Assembly (NCBI RefSeq): GCF_013337685.1
Contig: NZ_SUQN01000002.1
Coordinates: forward strand, 620,001 to 684,000
Origin: Citrobacter gillenii
GTDB lineage: Bacteria; Pseudomonadota; Gammaproteobacteria; Enterobacterales; Enterobacteriaceae
Reading direction: 5' to 3'
Length of the DNA stretch: 64,000 nucleotides
Position numbers and translations under genes: made by a program. Positions 48,943-61,072 of the stretch are shown in pieces (the stretch's first letter is position 1; the number at the start of each line of letters is the position of its first letter). The notes under the pieces were generated by a model. It did no database searches and was not told the origin of the DNA. It was given only the letters and a program-made list of their open reading frames with translations.

Positions 48943-51387
48943 ATGAAAACTAAGATCCCCGATGCCGTGCTGGCAGCTGAGGTGAGTCGTCGCGGTTTGG
49001 TCAAAACGACGGCGATAGGCGGGCTGGCGATGGCCAGCAGCGCGTTTACCCTGCCATTTACCCGTATTGCCAATGCTGCAGAAGCCATTAATCCGGCGCA
49101 GATCAATGAGAAAGTGATCTGGAGCGCCTGTACGGTGAACTGCGGTAGCCGCTGTCCGCTGCGTATGCACGTGGTGGACGGTGAAATCAAATATGTTGAA
49201 ACCGACAACACCGGCGATGACAATTATGACGGCCTGCACCAGGTTAGAGCCTGCCTGCGCGGCCGCTCTATGCGCCGTCGTGTCTATAATCCGGATCGGC
49301 TGAAATACCCAATGAAGCGCGTGGGTAAGCGCGGTGAAGGTAAGTTTGAGCGCATCAGTTGGGATGAGGCCTATGACATCATCGCCACCAACATGCAGCG
49401 CCTGATCAAAGACTACGGCAACGAGTCTATCTACCTGAACTACGGCACCGGTACGCTGGGCGGAACCATGACACGCTCATGGCCACCGGGTAAAACGCTG
49501 GTCGCTCGTCTGATGAACTGCTGTGGTGGTTATCTGAACCACTACGGGGATTACTCTTCTGCACAAATCGCGGCTGGTTTGAACTATACCTACGGCGGCT
49601 GGGCGGACGGTAACAGTCCGTCTGATATCGAAAACAGTAAACTGGTTGTTCTGTTTGGTAATAACCCTGGTGAAACCCGCATGAGCGGTGGCGGGGTGAC
49701 GTATTACCTTGAACAGGCACGGCAGAAATCCAATGCGCGAATGATTATTATCGATCCGCGCTACACGGACACCGGTGCGGGTCGTGAAGATGAATGGATC
49801 CCGATTCGTCCGGGCACCGATGCGGCACTGGTCAATGGCCTGGCGTACGTGTTGATTACCGAAAATATGGTTGATCAACCGTTCCTCGATAAATACTGCG
49901 TGGGGTATGACGAGAAAACTCTCCCGGCGAGCGCACCAAAGAATGGCCACTATAAGGCTTATATTTTAGGTCAGGGTAAAGACGGTATCGCGAAGACCCC
50001 GGAATGGGCCGCGCAGATAACCGGTATTCCTGCGGAACGCATCGTTAAGCTGGCACGTGAAATTGGCAGCGCCAAACCTGCCTACATCAGTCAGGGTTGG
50101 GGACCACAGCGTCACGCCAACGGTGAAATTGCCACCCGTGCTATTTCTATGCTGGCTATCCTGACCGGTAACGTCGGTATTAATGGTGGCAACAGCGGTG
50201 CGCGTGAAGGCTCTTATGATCTGCCGTTTGAACGTATGCCGACGCTGGAAAACCCGGTTGAAACCAGTATCTCGATGTTTATGTGGACGGACGCCATTGA
50301 GCGCGGCCCGGAAATGACGGCACTGCGTGACGGTGTTCGCGGTAAAGATAAGCTTGATGTGCCCATTAAGATGATCTGGAACTATGCTGGTAACTGTCTG
50401 ATTAACCAGCACTCTGATATCAACCGCACGCATGAAATCCTGCAGGATGATAAGAAGTGCGAGATGATTGTCGTCATTGATTGCCACATGACGTCCTCGG
50501 CGAAATACGCGGATATTTTGCTGCCAGACTGCACAGCGTCTGAACAAATGGACTTCGCGCTGGATGCCTCCTGCGGGAATATGTCGTATGTGATTTTCAC
50601 CGATCAGGCCATCAAACCGCGCTTTGAATGCAAGACCATCTACCAAATGACCAGCGAACTGGCGAAACGCCTTGGCGTTGAGCAGCAGTTTACGGAAGGC
50701 CGTACTCAGGAAGAGTGGATGCGTCATTTGTATGAACAGTCGCGCAAAGCGATACCTGAACTGCCTACGTTTGAAGAGTTCCGCAAGCAGGGGATCTTTA
50801 AACAGCGCGATCCAGAAGGACATCATGTGGCGTACAAAGCGTTCCGTGAGGATCCTCAAGCCAACCCGCTCACAACGCCATCGGGCAAAATTGAAATTTA
50901 TTCTCAGGCGCTGGCAGACATTGCGGCCACCTGGGAATTGCCTGAAGACGATGTGATCGATCCATTGCCAGTTTACGCCCCGGGCTTTGAAAGTTTAAGC
51001 GATCCGCTGGCGGATAAATTCCCACTGCAGTTGACGGGCTTCCACTACAAATCTCGCGTCCACTCGACCTATGGCAACGTGGATGTACTGAAAGCGTCCT
51101 GCCGCCAGGAAATGTGGATCAACCCGTTGGACGCGCAACGACGCGGTATTAGCAACGGCGACAAGGTACGCATCTTTAACGAGCGTGGCGAGGTGCATAT
51201 CGAGGCGAAAGTGACGCCGCGTATGATGCCGGGCGTGGTAGCGCTAGGTGAGGGAGCCTGGTATGACCCGGATATGAAACGTGTGGATCAGGGCGGCTGC
51301 ATCAACGTGCTGACGACCCAGCGTCCTTCTCCGCTCGCGAAGGGGAACCCGTCACATACGAACCTTGTTCAGGTTGAAAAGGTGTAA
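48943..51387 (+). CDS. dmsA: Dimethyl sulfoxide reductase catalytic subunit DmsA
   Basis: Molybdopterin-guanine-dinucleotide enzyme that reduces DMSO and amine N-oxides as terminal electron acceptors, 814 residues. A twin-arginine leader (SRRGLVKTT, then hydrophobic stretch to AANA) sends the folded DmsAB to the membrane. The [4Fe-4S] ligands are in CTVNCGSRCPLRMHV with a later cysteine at VRACLRGRS. The C-terminal pterin-binding domain (HSTYGNVDVL, NPSHTNLVQVEKV) is complete. First gene of dmsABC, anaerobically expressed under FNR in E. coli; I could not pick a convincing FNR box in the 229-bp upstream gap. Confidence 0.97.
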   Translation: MKTKIPDAVLAAEVSRRGLVKTTAIGGLAMASSAFTLPFTRIANAAEAINPAQINEKVIWSACTVNCGSRCPLRMHVVDGEIKYVETDNTGDDNYDGLHQVRACLRGRSMRRRVYNPDRLKYPMKRVGKRGEGKFERISWDEAYDIIATNMQRLIKDYGNESIYLNYGTGTLGGTMTRSWPPGKTLVARLMNCCGGYLNHYGDYSSAQIAAGLNYTYGGWADGNSPSDIENSKLVVLFGNNPGETRMSGGGVTYYLEQARQKSNARMIIIDPRYTDTGAGREDEWIPIRPGTDAALVNGLAYVLITENMVDQPFLDKYCVGYDEKTLPASAPKNGHYKAYILGQGKDGIAKTPEWAAQITGIPAERIVKLAREIGSAKPAYISQGWGPQRHANGEIATRAISMLAILTGNVGINGGNSGAREGSYDLPFERMPTLENPVETSISMFMWTDAIERGPEMTALRDGVRGKDKLDVPIKMIWNYAGNCLINQHSDINRTHEILQDDKKCEMIVVIDCHMTSSAKYADILLPDCTASEQMDFALDASCGNMSYVIFTDQAIKPRFECKTIYQMTSELAKRLGVEQQFTEGRTQEEWMRHLYEQSRKAIPELPTFEEFRKQGIFKQRDPEGHHVAYKAFREDPQANPLTTPSGKIEIYSQALADIAATWELPEDDVIDPLPVYAPGFESLSDPLADKFPLQLTGFHYKSRVHSTYGNVDVLKASCRQEMWINPLDAQRRGISNGDKVRIFNERGEVHIEAKVTPRMMPGVVALGEGAWYDPDMKRVDQGGCINVLTTQRPSPLAKGNPSHTNLVQVEKV

Positions 51388-51397
51388 GGAGTAACCG

Positions 51398-52015
51398 ATG
51401 ACAACCCAGTATGGATTTTTTATTGATTCCAGCCGTTGCACCGGTTGCAAAACCTGCGAACTGGCCTGCAAAGACTACAAAGATTTAACCCCGGATGTCA
51501 GCTTCCGCCGTATTTACGAATATGCCGGTGGCGACTGGCAAGAAGACAACGGCGTTTGGCACCAGAACGTCTTTGCCTATTACCTGTCTATTGCGTGTAA
51601 CCATTGTGAAGACCCGGCGTGTACCAAGGTATGTCCGAGTGGCGCGATGCACAAGCGTGAAGACGGTTTTGTGGTCGTCGATGAGGATGTGTGCATTGGC
51701 TGTCGTTATTGCCATATGGCCTGTCCTTACGGCGCGCCACAGTACAATGCGGCCAAAGGGCATATGACCAAGTGTGATGGCTGCCACGACCGTGTGGCCG
51801 AGGGCAAAAAGCCGATTTGCGTCGAATCTTGTCCATTGCGCGCGCTGGATTTTGGTCCGATTGATGAACTGCGCAAAAAACACGGTGAGCTGGCGGCGGT
51901 TGCGCCACTACCGGGCGCACATTTCACCAAACCTAGCATTGTAATCAAACCTAATGCCAATAGCCGCCCGACCGGGGATACCACGGGTTATCTGGCTAAT
52001 CCGAAGGAGGTGTAA
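51398..52015 (+). CDS. dmsB: DMSO reductase iron-sulfur subunit DmsB
   Basis: Electron-transfer subunit with four [4Fe-4S] clusters, 205 residues as in K-12. The four cysteine groups are visible: CTGCKTCELAC, CNHCEDPACTKVC, CIGCRYCHMAC and CDGCHDRVAEGKKPICVESC. It passes electrons from DmsC to DmsA. It begins 10 bp after dmsA and is followed 1 bp later by dmsC. Confidence 0.97.
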   Translation: MTTQYGFFIDSSRCTGCKTCELACKDYKDLTPDVSFRRIYEYAGGDWQEDNGVWHQNVFAYYLSIACNHCEDPACTKVCPSGAMHKREDGFVVVDEDVCIGCRYCHMACPYGAPQYNAAKGHMTKCDGCHDRVAEGKKPICVESCPLRALDFGPIDELRKKHGELAAVAPLPGAHFTKPSIVIKPNANSRPTGDTTGYLANPKEV

Positions 52016-52016
52016 G

Positions 52017-52880
52017 ATGGGAAGTGGATGGCATGAGTGGCCGCTGATGATCTTCACGGTCTTCGGGCAGTGCGTGGTTGGCGGTTTTATTGTTCTGGCG
52101 CTGGCATTGATGAAAGGGGGCTTACGTCCCGACGCACAGCAGCGCGTCGTTGCCTGTATGTTGGGCCTGTGGGTGTTAATGGGCATCGGCTTTATTGCCT
52201 CCATGCTGCACCTGGGATCGCCGATGCGTGCTTTTAACTCCCTTAACCGCATCGGTGCCTCTGCACTGAGTAACGAAATTGCCAGCGGTTCGCTGTTCTT
52301 CGCGGTGGGCGGTATCGGCTGGCTGATGGCGACGTTGAAAAAAATGCCGTCTGCGTTACGTACTCTGTGGCTAATCGTCACTATGGTACTGGGCGTTGTT
52401 TTCGTTTGGATGATGGTGCGGGTGTATAACACTATTGATACGATCCCAACCTGGTACAGCCTCTGGACGCCGCTGGGCTTCTTCCTGACGCTGTTTTTGG
52501 GGGGGCCGCTGTTAGGTTATCTGCTGCTGCGCGTGGCTGGAGTAGACGGCTGGGCAATGCGCCTGCTGCCGGCGATTTCCATATTTGCGCTGGTGGTGAG
52601 TGCTATCATGGCGGTGATGCAGGGCGCTGAACTGGCGACTATTCACAGTTCTGTTCAGCAGGCATCTGCATTGGTACCGGACTACGGCTCGCTGATGGCG
52701 TGGCGTATTGCGGCACTGGCTTTGGCGCTGTGCTGCTGGGTTGTGCCGCAGGTTAAAGGCTACCAACCGGCCGTACCGTTACTGTCAGTGGCGTTTATTT
52801 TGCTGCTTGTCGGTGAACTGATCGGGCGCGGTGTGTTCTACGGCCTGCATATGACCGTGGGCATGGCGGTTGCCAGCTGA
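52017..52880 (+). CDS. dmsC: DMSO reductase membrane anchor DmsC
   Basis: Inner-membrane subunit that anchors DmsAB and oxidises menaquinol, 287 residues and eight predicted membrane helices, as in K-12. The ATG at 52017 follows a perfect AAGGAGGTG inside the end of dmsB. It begins MGSGWHEWPLMIFTVFGQC; the histidine-containing first helix is the menaquinol-side region known in E. coli. Last gene of the operon, with a hairpin after it. Confidence 0.96.
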   Translation: MGSGWHEWPLMIFTVFGQCVVGGFIVLALALMKGGLRPDAQQRVVACMLGLWVLMGIGFIASMLHLGSPMRAFNSLNRIGASALSNEIASGSLFFAVGGIGWLMATLKKMPSALRTLWLIVTMVLGVVFVWMMVRVYNTIDTIPTWYSLWTPLGFFLTLFLGGPLLGYLLLRVAGVDGWAMRLLPAISIFALVVSAIMAVMQGAELATIHSSVQQASALVPDYGSLMAWRIAALALALCCWVVPQVKGYQPAVPLLSVAFILLLVGELIGRGVFYGLHMTVGMAVAS

Positions 52881-52889
52881 CCTAAAGAA

Positions 52890-52923
52890 TGCCGAATGGC
52901 GCAGCTAACGGCGCCATTCGGCA
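52890..52923. repeat. 13-bp perfect hairpin after dmsC
   Basis: TGCCGAATGGCGC (52890-52902) and GCGCCATTCGGCA (52911-52923) pair perfectly around an 8-base loop, 9 bp after dmsC. There is no T tract on the plus strand. It may end dmsABC mRNA or protect it from decay. It also stands where ycaC begins in K-12. Confidence 0.7.
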
Positions 52924-53160
52924 AATAAAAAATGCGATACATCCATGAAATATTTCGACTGAACGAAACGCGATAATTTTGTTTTAGATCAATTAAAACA
53001 AACAGATGTGTTTTCCTCTTTTTTATCCATTCATATTAAGAATCAGTAATACGAATCGATCGTCATGAAAGCGCCTCAGGCCCCTGATTGCGCCGATTGA
53101 CAATGTTTTTGGCAGTGGCATGATGCGCATGAAATTTGAACTTCCTCACGGTTTTTATTC

Positions 53161-54309
53161 ATGTCTACCTATACCCGACCCGTTATGCTATTGCTGTGCG
53201 GGCTACTGCTGCTGACCCTGGCGATCGCCGTGTTAAACACGCTCGTCCCGCTTTGGCTCGCCCATGAAAATCTCCCGACCTGGCAGGTGGGTGTGGTCAG
53301 TTCGTCTTATTTCACCGGTAATCTGGTGGGGACGTTGCTGACCGGGTATTTAATCAGACATCTTGGCTTCAACCGCAGCTATTACATTGCCTCGTTTATC
53401 TTCGCCGTGGGGTGTATTGGGCTGGGTGTGATGGTGGGATTCTGGAGCTGGATGACCTGGCGTTTTATCGCCGGTGTCGGCTGTGCCATGATTTGGGTGG
53501 TGGTGGAAAGCGCGCTGATGTGCAGCGGGACCTCTCGTAACCGCGGACGCTTACTGGCTGCCTATATGATGGTCTATTACGTGGGAACGTTTTTAGGGCA
53601 GCTGTTAGTCAGTAAAGTCTCGACAGATCTCATGAGCGTTTTGCCGTGGGTTACTGGCACGATTCTGGCAGGCGTATTACCACTGCTCTTTACCCGCATT
53701 ATGAATCAGCAAAGCGAGGAACAACATTCGACGCCGATAGCATCGATGTTGAGACTTCGTCAGGCGCGACTGGGCGTGAATGGCTGCATTATCTCCGGTA
53801 TTGTGCTGGGCTCGTTGTATGGCTTGATGCCGCTGTACCTTAATCATCAGGGGGCCAGTAACGCCAGCATTGGTTTCTGGATGGCGGTGATGGTCAGCGC
53901 TGGTATTCTGGGACAATGGCCGATTGGTCGTCTGGCGGATAAATTAGGTCGCCTGCTGGTTTTACGCGTTCAGGTCTTTGTGGTGATCCTCGGTAGCATT
54001 GCGATGCTGAATCAGGCGGCAATGGCCCCTGCGTTGTTCATGTTAGGTGCGGCCGGTTTTACGCTCTATCCAGTGGCAATGGCCTGGGCCTGCGAAAAAG
54101 TGGAACATCATCAACTGGTTGCCATGAACCAGGCATTGTTATTAAGCTATACCGTGGGGAGCCTGCTGGGGCCGTCATTTACCGCGATGCTGATGCAGAA
54201 CTTCTCAGATAGCCTGTTGTTTATCATGATCGCCAGCGTGTCGTTTATTTATTTACTGATGCTGCTGCGTAAAACAGGACACAAGCCCAATTCCGTGGCA
54301 CATATCTGA
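53161..54309 (+). CDS. ycaD: Major facilitator transporter YcaD
   Basis: Inner-membrane MFS protein of 382 residues with 12 membrane segments and unknown substrate; K-12 YcaD has the same length. Family sequences include [21 protein letters not shown] in segment 1, the motif A-like [13 protein letters not shown] between segments 2 and 3, and its repeat [14 protein letters not shown]. In K-12 ycaC separates it from dmsC; here the 280-bp gap holds only a hairpin and AT-rich sequence. Confidence 0.93.
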   Translation: MSTYTRPVMLLLCGLLLLTLAIAVLNTLVPLWLAHENLPTWQVGVVSSSYFTGNLVGTLLTGYLIRHLGFNRSYYIASFIFAVGCIGLGVMVGFWSWMTWRFIAGVGCAMIWVVVESALMCSGTSRNRGRLLAAYMMVYYVGTFLGQLLVSKVSTDLMSVLPWVTGTILAGVLPLLFTRIMNQQSEEQHSTPIASMLRLRQARLGVNGCIISGIVLGSLYGLMPLYLNHQGASNASIGFWMAVMVSAGILGQWPIGRLADKLGRLLVLRVQVFVVILGSIAMLNQAAMAPALFMLGAAGFTLYPVAMAWACEKVEHHQLVAMNQALLLSYTVGSLLGPSFTAMLMQNFSDSLLFIMIASVSFIYLLMLLRKTGHKPNSVAHI

Positions 54310-54323
54310 AGCTATTTAACGAT

Positions 54324-54377
54324 TACGGTGGGTTTCCATTCATACAAATTATGTATGTTTGGTGAGAATCCACCGTA
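54324..54377. repeat. 54-bp imperfect hairpin between ycaD and ycaM
   Basis: TACGGTGGGTT (54324-54334) pairs with AATCCACCGTA (54367-54377) with one wobble, and the interior holds CATAC (54341-54345) with GTATG (54352-54356). It lies 14 bp after ycaD. A short T-rich run (TTTAATT) follows, so it may be the ycaD terminator or a leader structure for ycaM. Confidence 0.5.
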
Positions 54378-54522
54378 TTTAATTCCCCCTCATCTTTGCT
54401 GAAAAATAAACTGTGCAGAAGGTTATAGTTTTACATTCTGCCATTTCCGCCCGTTCATTTTACCGCGCATAATCCATCGCCTCATTTATTGATATTTAAA
54501 ATAACCCCACGAAGGATCGCGT

Positions 54523-55944
54523 ATGGCCGGTGCACAGGAAAAACAGTTGCGATGGTACAACATCGCCTTGATGTCGTTTATTACCGTTTGGGGGTTTGGC
54601 AACGTTGTAAACAACTATGCTAATCAGGGATTAGTCGTTGTCTCCTCCTGGATTTTTATTTTTGCGCTCTATTTTATCCCTTACGCACTGATCGTCGGGC
54701 AGCTTGGCTCCACGTTTAAAGAGGGGAAAGGTGGTGTCAGTACCTGGATTAAACACACCATGGGTCCGGGGCTGGCTTACCTTGCCGCATGGACTTACTG
54801 GGTCGTGCATATTCCTTACCTGGCGCAGAAACCGCAAGCTATCCTGATTGCCCTGGGCTGGGCGCTGAAGGGGGATGGGTCACTCATTAAAGAATACACT
54901 GTCGTGGCGTTACAGGGGCTGACGCTGGCACTGTTTGTCTTCTTCATGTGGGTTGCATCCCGTGGGATGAAGTCACTGAAAATTGTGGGTTCCGTGGCGG
55001 GAATTGCGATGTTTGTGATGTCGATTCTGTATGTCGTGATGGCGGTAACCGCACCGGCAATTACGGATGTTGAGATCGCTACCACCAACATCACCTGGGA
55101 ATCGTTCATTCCGCATATTGATTTTACCTATATCACGACGATTTCGATGCTGGTCTTCGCGGTGGGTGGCGCGGAAAAAATTTCACCTTACGTTAACCAG
55201 ACTCGCAATCCAGGCAAAGAATTCCCGAAAGGGATGTTGATTCTGGCGATTATGGTGGCGGTATGTGCAATTCTCGGCTCGCTGGCAATGGGGATGATGT
55301 TTGACTCCCGGCATATTCCCGATGATTTAATGACCAATGGTCAATATTATGCTTTCCAGAAACTGGGCGAGTATTACGGGATGGGTAACACGCTGATGGT
55401 CATTTATGCGGTTGCCAACACGCTGGGGCAGATTGCTGCGTTGGTGTTTTCTATCGATGCGCCGCTTAAAGTCCTGCTGGGTGATGCGGACAGTCGATAT
55501 ATTCCTGCGCGTTTGTGCCGTACGAATGCGTCCGGCACACCGGTGAACGGTTATATATTGACGTTAGTATTAGTCGCGATTCTGATTATGTTGCCGACGC
55601 TGGGTATTGGTGACATGAATAATTTGTATAAATGGTTGCTGAATCTCAACTCAGTTGTTATGCCATTGCGTTATTTATGGGTGTTCGTGGCATTTATTGC
55701 CGTTATTCGGCTGGCGCAGAAATATAAGTCAGAATATGTCTTTATTCGCAACAAAACGCTGGCATTAACCGTCGGAGGATGGTGTTTTGCCTTCACTGCA
55801 TTTGCTTGCGTTACCGGGATTTTTCCAAAAATGGAAGCCTTTACCCCGGAGTGGACTTTCCAGCTGACGCTGAACATTGTGACACCGTTTGTACTGGTCG
55901 GATTGGGCTTAATTTTCCCGCTGCTGGCGAGAAGAAAGAGTTAA
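54523..55944 (+). CDS. ycaM: APC-family amino-acid permease YcaM
   Basis: Inner-membrane transporter of the amino acid-polyamine-organocation superfamily, 473 residues and 12 membrane segments; the K-12 protein is of similar length in this part. Substrate unknown. The first helix (NIALMSFITVWGFGNVVNNY) carries the helix-breaking glycines of the GadC/ glutamate:GABA subgroup, and the GGAEKISPYV motif of helix 6 is present. The ACGAAGGATCG ribosome site precedes the ATG. In K-12 the regulator ycaN follows; it is missing here. Confidence 0.92.
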   Translation: MAGAQEKQLRWYNIALMSFITVWGFGNVVNNYANQGLVVVSSWIFIFALYFIPYALIVGQLGSTFKEGKGGVSTWIKHTMGPGLAYLAAWTYWVVHIPYLAQKPQAILIALGWALKGDGSLIKEYTVVALQGLTLALFVFFMWVASRGMKSLKIVGSVAGIAMFVMSILYVVMAVTAPAITDVEIATTNITWESFIPHIDFTYITTISMLVFAVGGAEKISPYVNQTRNPGKEFPKGMLILAIMVAVCAILGSLAMGMMFDSRHIPDDLMTNGQYYAFQKLGEYYGMGNTLMVIYAVANTLGQIAALVFSIDAPLKVLLGDADSRYIPARLCRTNASGTPVNGYILTLVLVAILIMLPTLGIGDMNNLYKWLLNLNSVVMPLRYLWVFVAFIAVIRLAQKYKSEYVFIRNKTLALTVGGWCFAFTAFACVTGIFPKMEAFTPEWTFQLTLNIVTPFVLVGLGLIFPLLARRKS

Positions 55945-55957
55945 ACGAGCGATAATA

Positions 55958-55986
55958 AGAAGGAGATAGCCAGGCTATCTCCTTCT
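55958..55986. terminator. 13-bp perfect hairpin between ycaM and the 263-residue gene
   Basis: AGAAGGAGATAGC (55958-55970) and GCTATCTCCTTCT (55974-55986) pair perfectly with a 3-base loop, between convergent genes. A T tract is lacking on both sides, but the stem is strong. Confidence 0.65.
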
Positions 55987-55992
55987 GGCGGC

Positions 55993-56784
55993 TCAGGACA
56001 GCGGGGCAAGTTCGTCGGGAATGGTATATTGGTGACCGTCATAGCGCAGTAACCAGTTGGCTTTACCCGGTTTATCTTTCGCTGCGCATTGCTCATTGGC
56101 ATCAACATAGCTCGTGGATGCCACGCTTTTCTCGGTTACCCGAATATCAACATACCCATTCTGCGAACCGGTATCCAGCGCCAGGCTGCGTTTACTGTCG
56201 CTGAAGGTTCCCTCGCAGTTGCCATCCCATTCTCCGCTGCTATTTTCCAGCACGATACCGTTTAGTATTGGCCGGAGCTGATTATTGTCGATGACATACA
56301 GCGAAAGTGCCGTTTCACTAAATGGATTGACCCGAGAACTGCCGGTGCGGGAGATACGCAAGCCGAATGCGGTCTGTTCAGGCGTAACCTTCCAGCGAGC
56401 GGTATCAAGTGCCAGGCCGGTGATGCGAATGGCATCGTCGCTCATTCTCTCTGTCAGGCGTAATCGTTGTTTCACGTCGAGTGTGGTGGAATCGAGCACC
56501 AGAAGCTCCAGATCGCCGACGTTATCGTAATCGCTATACTGCTGTGTCATTAATGGTACAGCGGCGAGCGTCAGCTCAGGGTGCGCTGGCCAGATGCGGC
56601 AAATCGCGCTTTTGGGTGAATCACTGTGGGTGGTAATGACCCGGTTATCTTGAGTGATGGTGCCTTGCGATGTTGTCCTGGCATCCGGCCAGGCGTACTG
56701 GATGATGGCATTAATATCGCAGTTGCTGGCGGCATTCGCGGCCTGGGCAGACAACAGTAACACTCCTGAGATGAATAACCGCAT
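55993..56784 (-). CDS. Uncharacterised periplasmic protein
   Basis: I do not recognise this 263-residue protein. It has a signal peptide (MRLFISGVLLLSAQAANA, cleavage before ASN), so it should be periplasmic or outer-membrane associated. No lipobox cysteine follows the signal. Four cysteines in the mature part (CDINA, SAICRIW, DGNCEGTF, NEQCAAKD) could form two disulfides. The rest is beta-rich (LELLVLDSTTLDVKQRLRLT; IDNNQLRPILNGIVLENSSG), which suggests a repeat-type or propeller-like fold with low-level similarity to VCBS/repeat proteins, but this is only an impression. AGGAAAGGA precedes the ATG. It occupies the place of ycaN-ycaK of K-12, between ycaM and pflA, and is likely monocistronic. 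Confidence 0.85.
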   Translation of the reverse strand: MRLFISGVLLLSAQAANAASNCDINAIIQYAWPDARTTSQGTITQDNRVITTHSDSPKSAICRIWPAHPELTLAAVPLMTQQYSDYDNVGDLELLVLDSTTLDVKQRLRLTERMSDDAIRITGLALDTARWKVTPEQTAFGLRISRTGSSRVNPFSETALSLYVIDNNQLRPILNGIVLENSSGEWDGNCEGTFSDSKRSLALDTGSQNGYVDIRVTEKSVASTSYVDANEQCAAKDKPGKANWLLRYDGHQYTIPDELAPLS

Positions 56785-56881
56785 GACGTCCTTTCCTGTG
56801 TTGTGACCCGTTTGCCGAAGAGGTAAGTGCAGATAACAAAACGGCCACCATGTTAGGCAGCCGTTTTACAAGGATGTAAAC

Positions 56882-57622
56882 TCAATACATCACTTTATGA
56901 CCATACTGTTCCAGGATACCTTTCACGCGATCCATGGTTTCTTTCTTCGGTGGCTTAACGCCATCCAGCTTATATTCTTCGCCCATCGCCACCCATTTGT
57001 GTTTACCCAACTCATGGTAAGGCAGTAATTCGATTTTTTCGACGTTGCCCATATCACGGGTAAACTCGCCCAGACGGTGTGCTGAGTCGTCATCGTCAGA
57101 CCAGCCTGGTACGACGACGTAGCGGATCCATACCTTGATGTCTTTGTTAGACAGATAGCGTGCGAACTCCAGCGTACGATGGTTAGACACACCGACCAGG
57201 TTCTGGTGAATTTCGTCGTTCATCTGTTTGAGGTCGAGCATCACCAGATCGGTGACTTCCAGCAGTTCATCAATCACCGGATCGTAGCGGCGGACAAAAC
57301 CGTTGGTGTCGAGACAGGTATGAATACCTTCTTTTCTACAGGCGCGGAACCAGTCACGAACGAATTCGGCCTGCAGAATAGCCTCACCACCGGATGCCGT
57401 TACTCCGCCACCGGAGGCGTTCATAAAGTGGCGATAGGTTACCACTTCTTTCATCAATTCTTCGACGGTGACTTCTTTACCACCGTGCGTGTCCCACGTA
57501 TCACGGTTATGGCAATACAGGCAGCGCATCAGGCAGCCCTGGAAGAAGGTAATAAAGCGGATGCCCGGGCCGTCTACGGTGCCACAGGATTCAAAGGAGT
57601 GAATGCGACCAATAACTGACAT
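56882..57622 (-). CDS. pflA: Pyruvate formate-lyase 1 activating enzyme
   Basis: Radical-SAM enzyme that installs the glycyl radical on PflB under anaerobiosis, 246 residues as in K-12. The cluster motif CxxxCxxC is C30, C34, C37 ([11 protein letters not shown]). SAM-binding ASGGEAILQ follows. The ATG at 57622 ([14 protein letters not shown]) is chosen over the longer frame, whose extra 28 codons lack similarity. It lies 190 bp after pflB with a hairpin between, so it is read from its own promoter and by read-through. Confidence 0.97.
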   Translation of the reverse strand: MSVIGRIHSFESCGTVDGPGIRFITFFQGCLMRCLYCHNRDTWDTHGGKEVTVEELMKEVVTYRHFMNASGGGVTASGGEAILQAEFVRDWFRACRKEGIHTCLDTNGFVRRYDPVIDELLEVTDLVMLDLKQMNDEIHQNLVGVSNHRTLEFARYLSNKDIKVWIRYVVVPGWSDDDDSAHRLGEFTRDMGNVEKIELLPYHELGKHKWVAMGEEYKLDGVKPPKKETMDRVKGILEQYGHKVMY

Positions 57623-57747
57623 TGCGGTGTATCTCCAGATGTGGCCCATCCGGGGCCAGAGTGAGTGCACAGTTATTAACTGTGTCGAGTCTGTTTTGGC
57701 AGTCATCCATAAGTATAGATAGCTGACGAAAGAGACTTAGTTGCTAA

Positions 57748-57773
57748 AAAGGCCCCACTTACGTGGAGCCTTT
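57748..57773 (-). terminator. Terminator of pflB
   Basis: On the minus strand AAAGGCTCCAC and GTGGGGCCTTT pair (one wobble) around a 4-base loop, followed by TT. It lies 40 bp after the pflB stop and separates it from pflA. Confidence 0.8.
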
Positions 57774-57812
57774 ATTGTACGACATTTAACGCGTGATTTC
57801 AGTCAAAACCAA

Positions 57813-60095
<2,283 letters not shown>

Positions 60096-60154
60096 GTAAC
60101 ACCTACCTTCTTAAGTGGATTTTTTATTTACTACGTGTAATGGGCATCAACAAA

Positions 60155-61012
60155 TTAGTGATGATCGTTACCACGTAGGTAAATGACCCAGTATGTCAAC
60201 CCGACTAACAAACCGCCGCCGATAATGTTACCGATCGTAACCGGAATCAGGTTATCGGTGATGAAATTCATCACGGTCAGGTGTGAAAAATTCTCCGGAG
60301 AAGAACCGACAGCGGTCCAGAATTCCGGTGTGGCGAAATCGCGTATTACGATACCCATAGGGATCATAAACATGTTTGCGATACTGTGCTCAAAACCGCT
60401 GGCAACAAACATTGCGACCGGCAATACCATGATAAACGCTTTGTCCATCAGGCTACGGCCTGAGTAGCTCATCCATACGGCCAGGCACACCATCAGGTTT
60501 GCCAGAATACCGAGGCTGACGGCTTCAACAAAGGTGTGATGCACTTTGTGATCGGCGGTTTGCAGGACATTTAGCCCCCATGCGCCGTTAGCGGTCATAT
60601 ATTCGCCGGAAAGCCACATCAGTAGCACAAAGAGCAAGCAACCCACCAGGTTGCCAACATAAACGTTGAGCCAGTTTTTTGCCAGTTGGCCCCAGGTAAT
60701 ACGTCCACTGGCCTTAGCGACGACAATCAGTACGGTTGAAGTAAAGAGGTCAGCGCCGCAGACAACACAAAGAATCAGTCCCAGGGAAAAGCAGATACCA
60801 CCGATCAACTTGGCCATACCGAAAGGCATTGTTCCAGTACCGGTCGTGGCGGTGATATAGAAAACAAAGGCAATTGAAATGAACACACCGGCAGTAATTG
60901 CCAGATAGAACGTCTTAAGCGGATGTTTCGTTGCTTTATAGACGCCTGCTTCTTCGGCAACTTTGGCCATAGCAGCAGGAAGTATAAGATCAAAAGGGTT
61001 GTCAGCTTTCAC
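60155..61012 (-). CDS. focA: Formate channel FocA
   Basis: Pentameric inner-membrane channel that exports and imports formate made by PflB, 285 residues. The start is the GTG at 61012 (MKADNPFDLILPAAMAK), as in K-12 except for the start codon as I recall it; AGAGAG lies upstream. Six membrane segments; the gating omega-loop region is GVFISIAFVFYITATTGTG and the conserved pore histidine is in SGFEHSIANMFMIP. First gene of focA-pflB. Confidence 0.96.
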   Translation of the reverse strand: MKADNPFDLILPAAMAKVAEEAGVYKATKHPLKTFYLAITAGVFISIAFVFYITATTGTGTMPFGMAKLIGGICFSLGLILCVVCGADLFTSTVLIVVAKASGRITWGQLAKNWLNVYVGNLVGCLLFVLLMWLSGEYMTANGAWGLNVLQTADHKVHHTFVEAVSLGILANLMVCLAVWMSYSGRSLMDKAFIMVLPVAMFVASGFEHSIANMFMIPMGIVIRDFATPEFWTAVGSSPENFSHLTVMNFITDNLIPVTIGNIIGGGLLVGLTYWVIYLRGNDHH

Positions 61013-61072
61013 ACTAACTCTCTCTTTATTAAGTCGGCGACGAGATACTAACAAAGCATTATAGATGAGAAT

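Noticed and set aside
49966-50859. 297-codon minus-strand ORF antisense to dmsA
   Set aside because: dmsA is intact and highly conserved; the antisense product has no family features.
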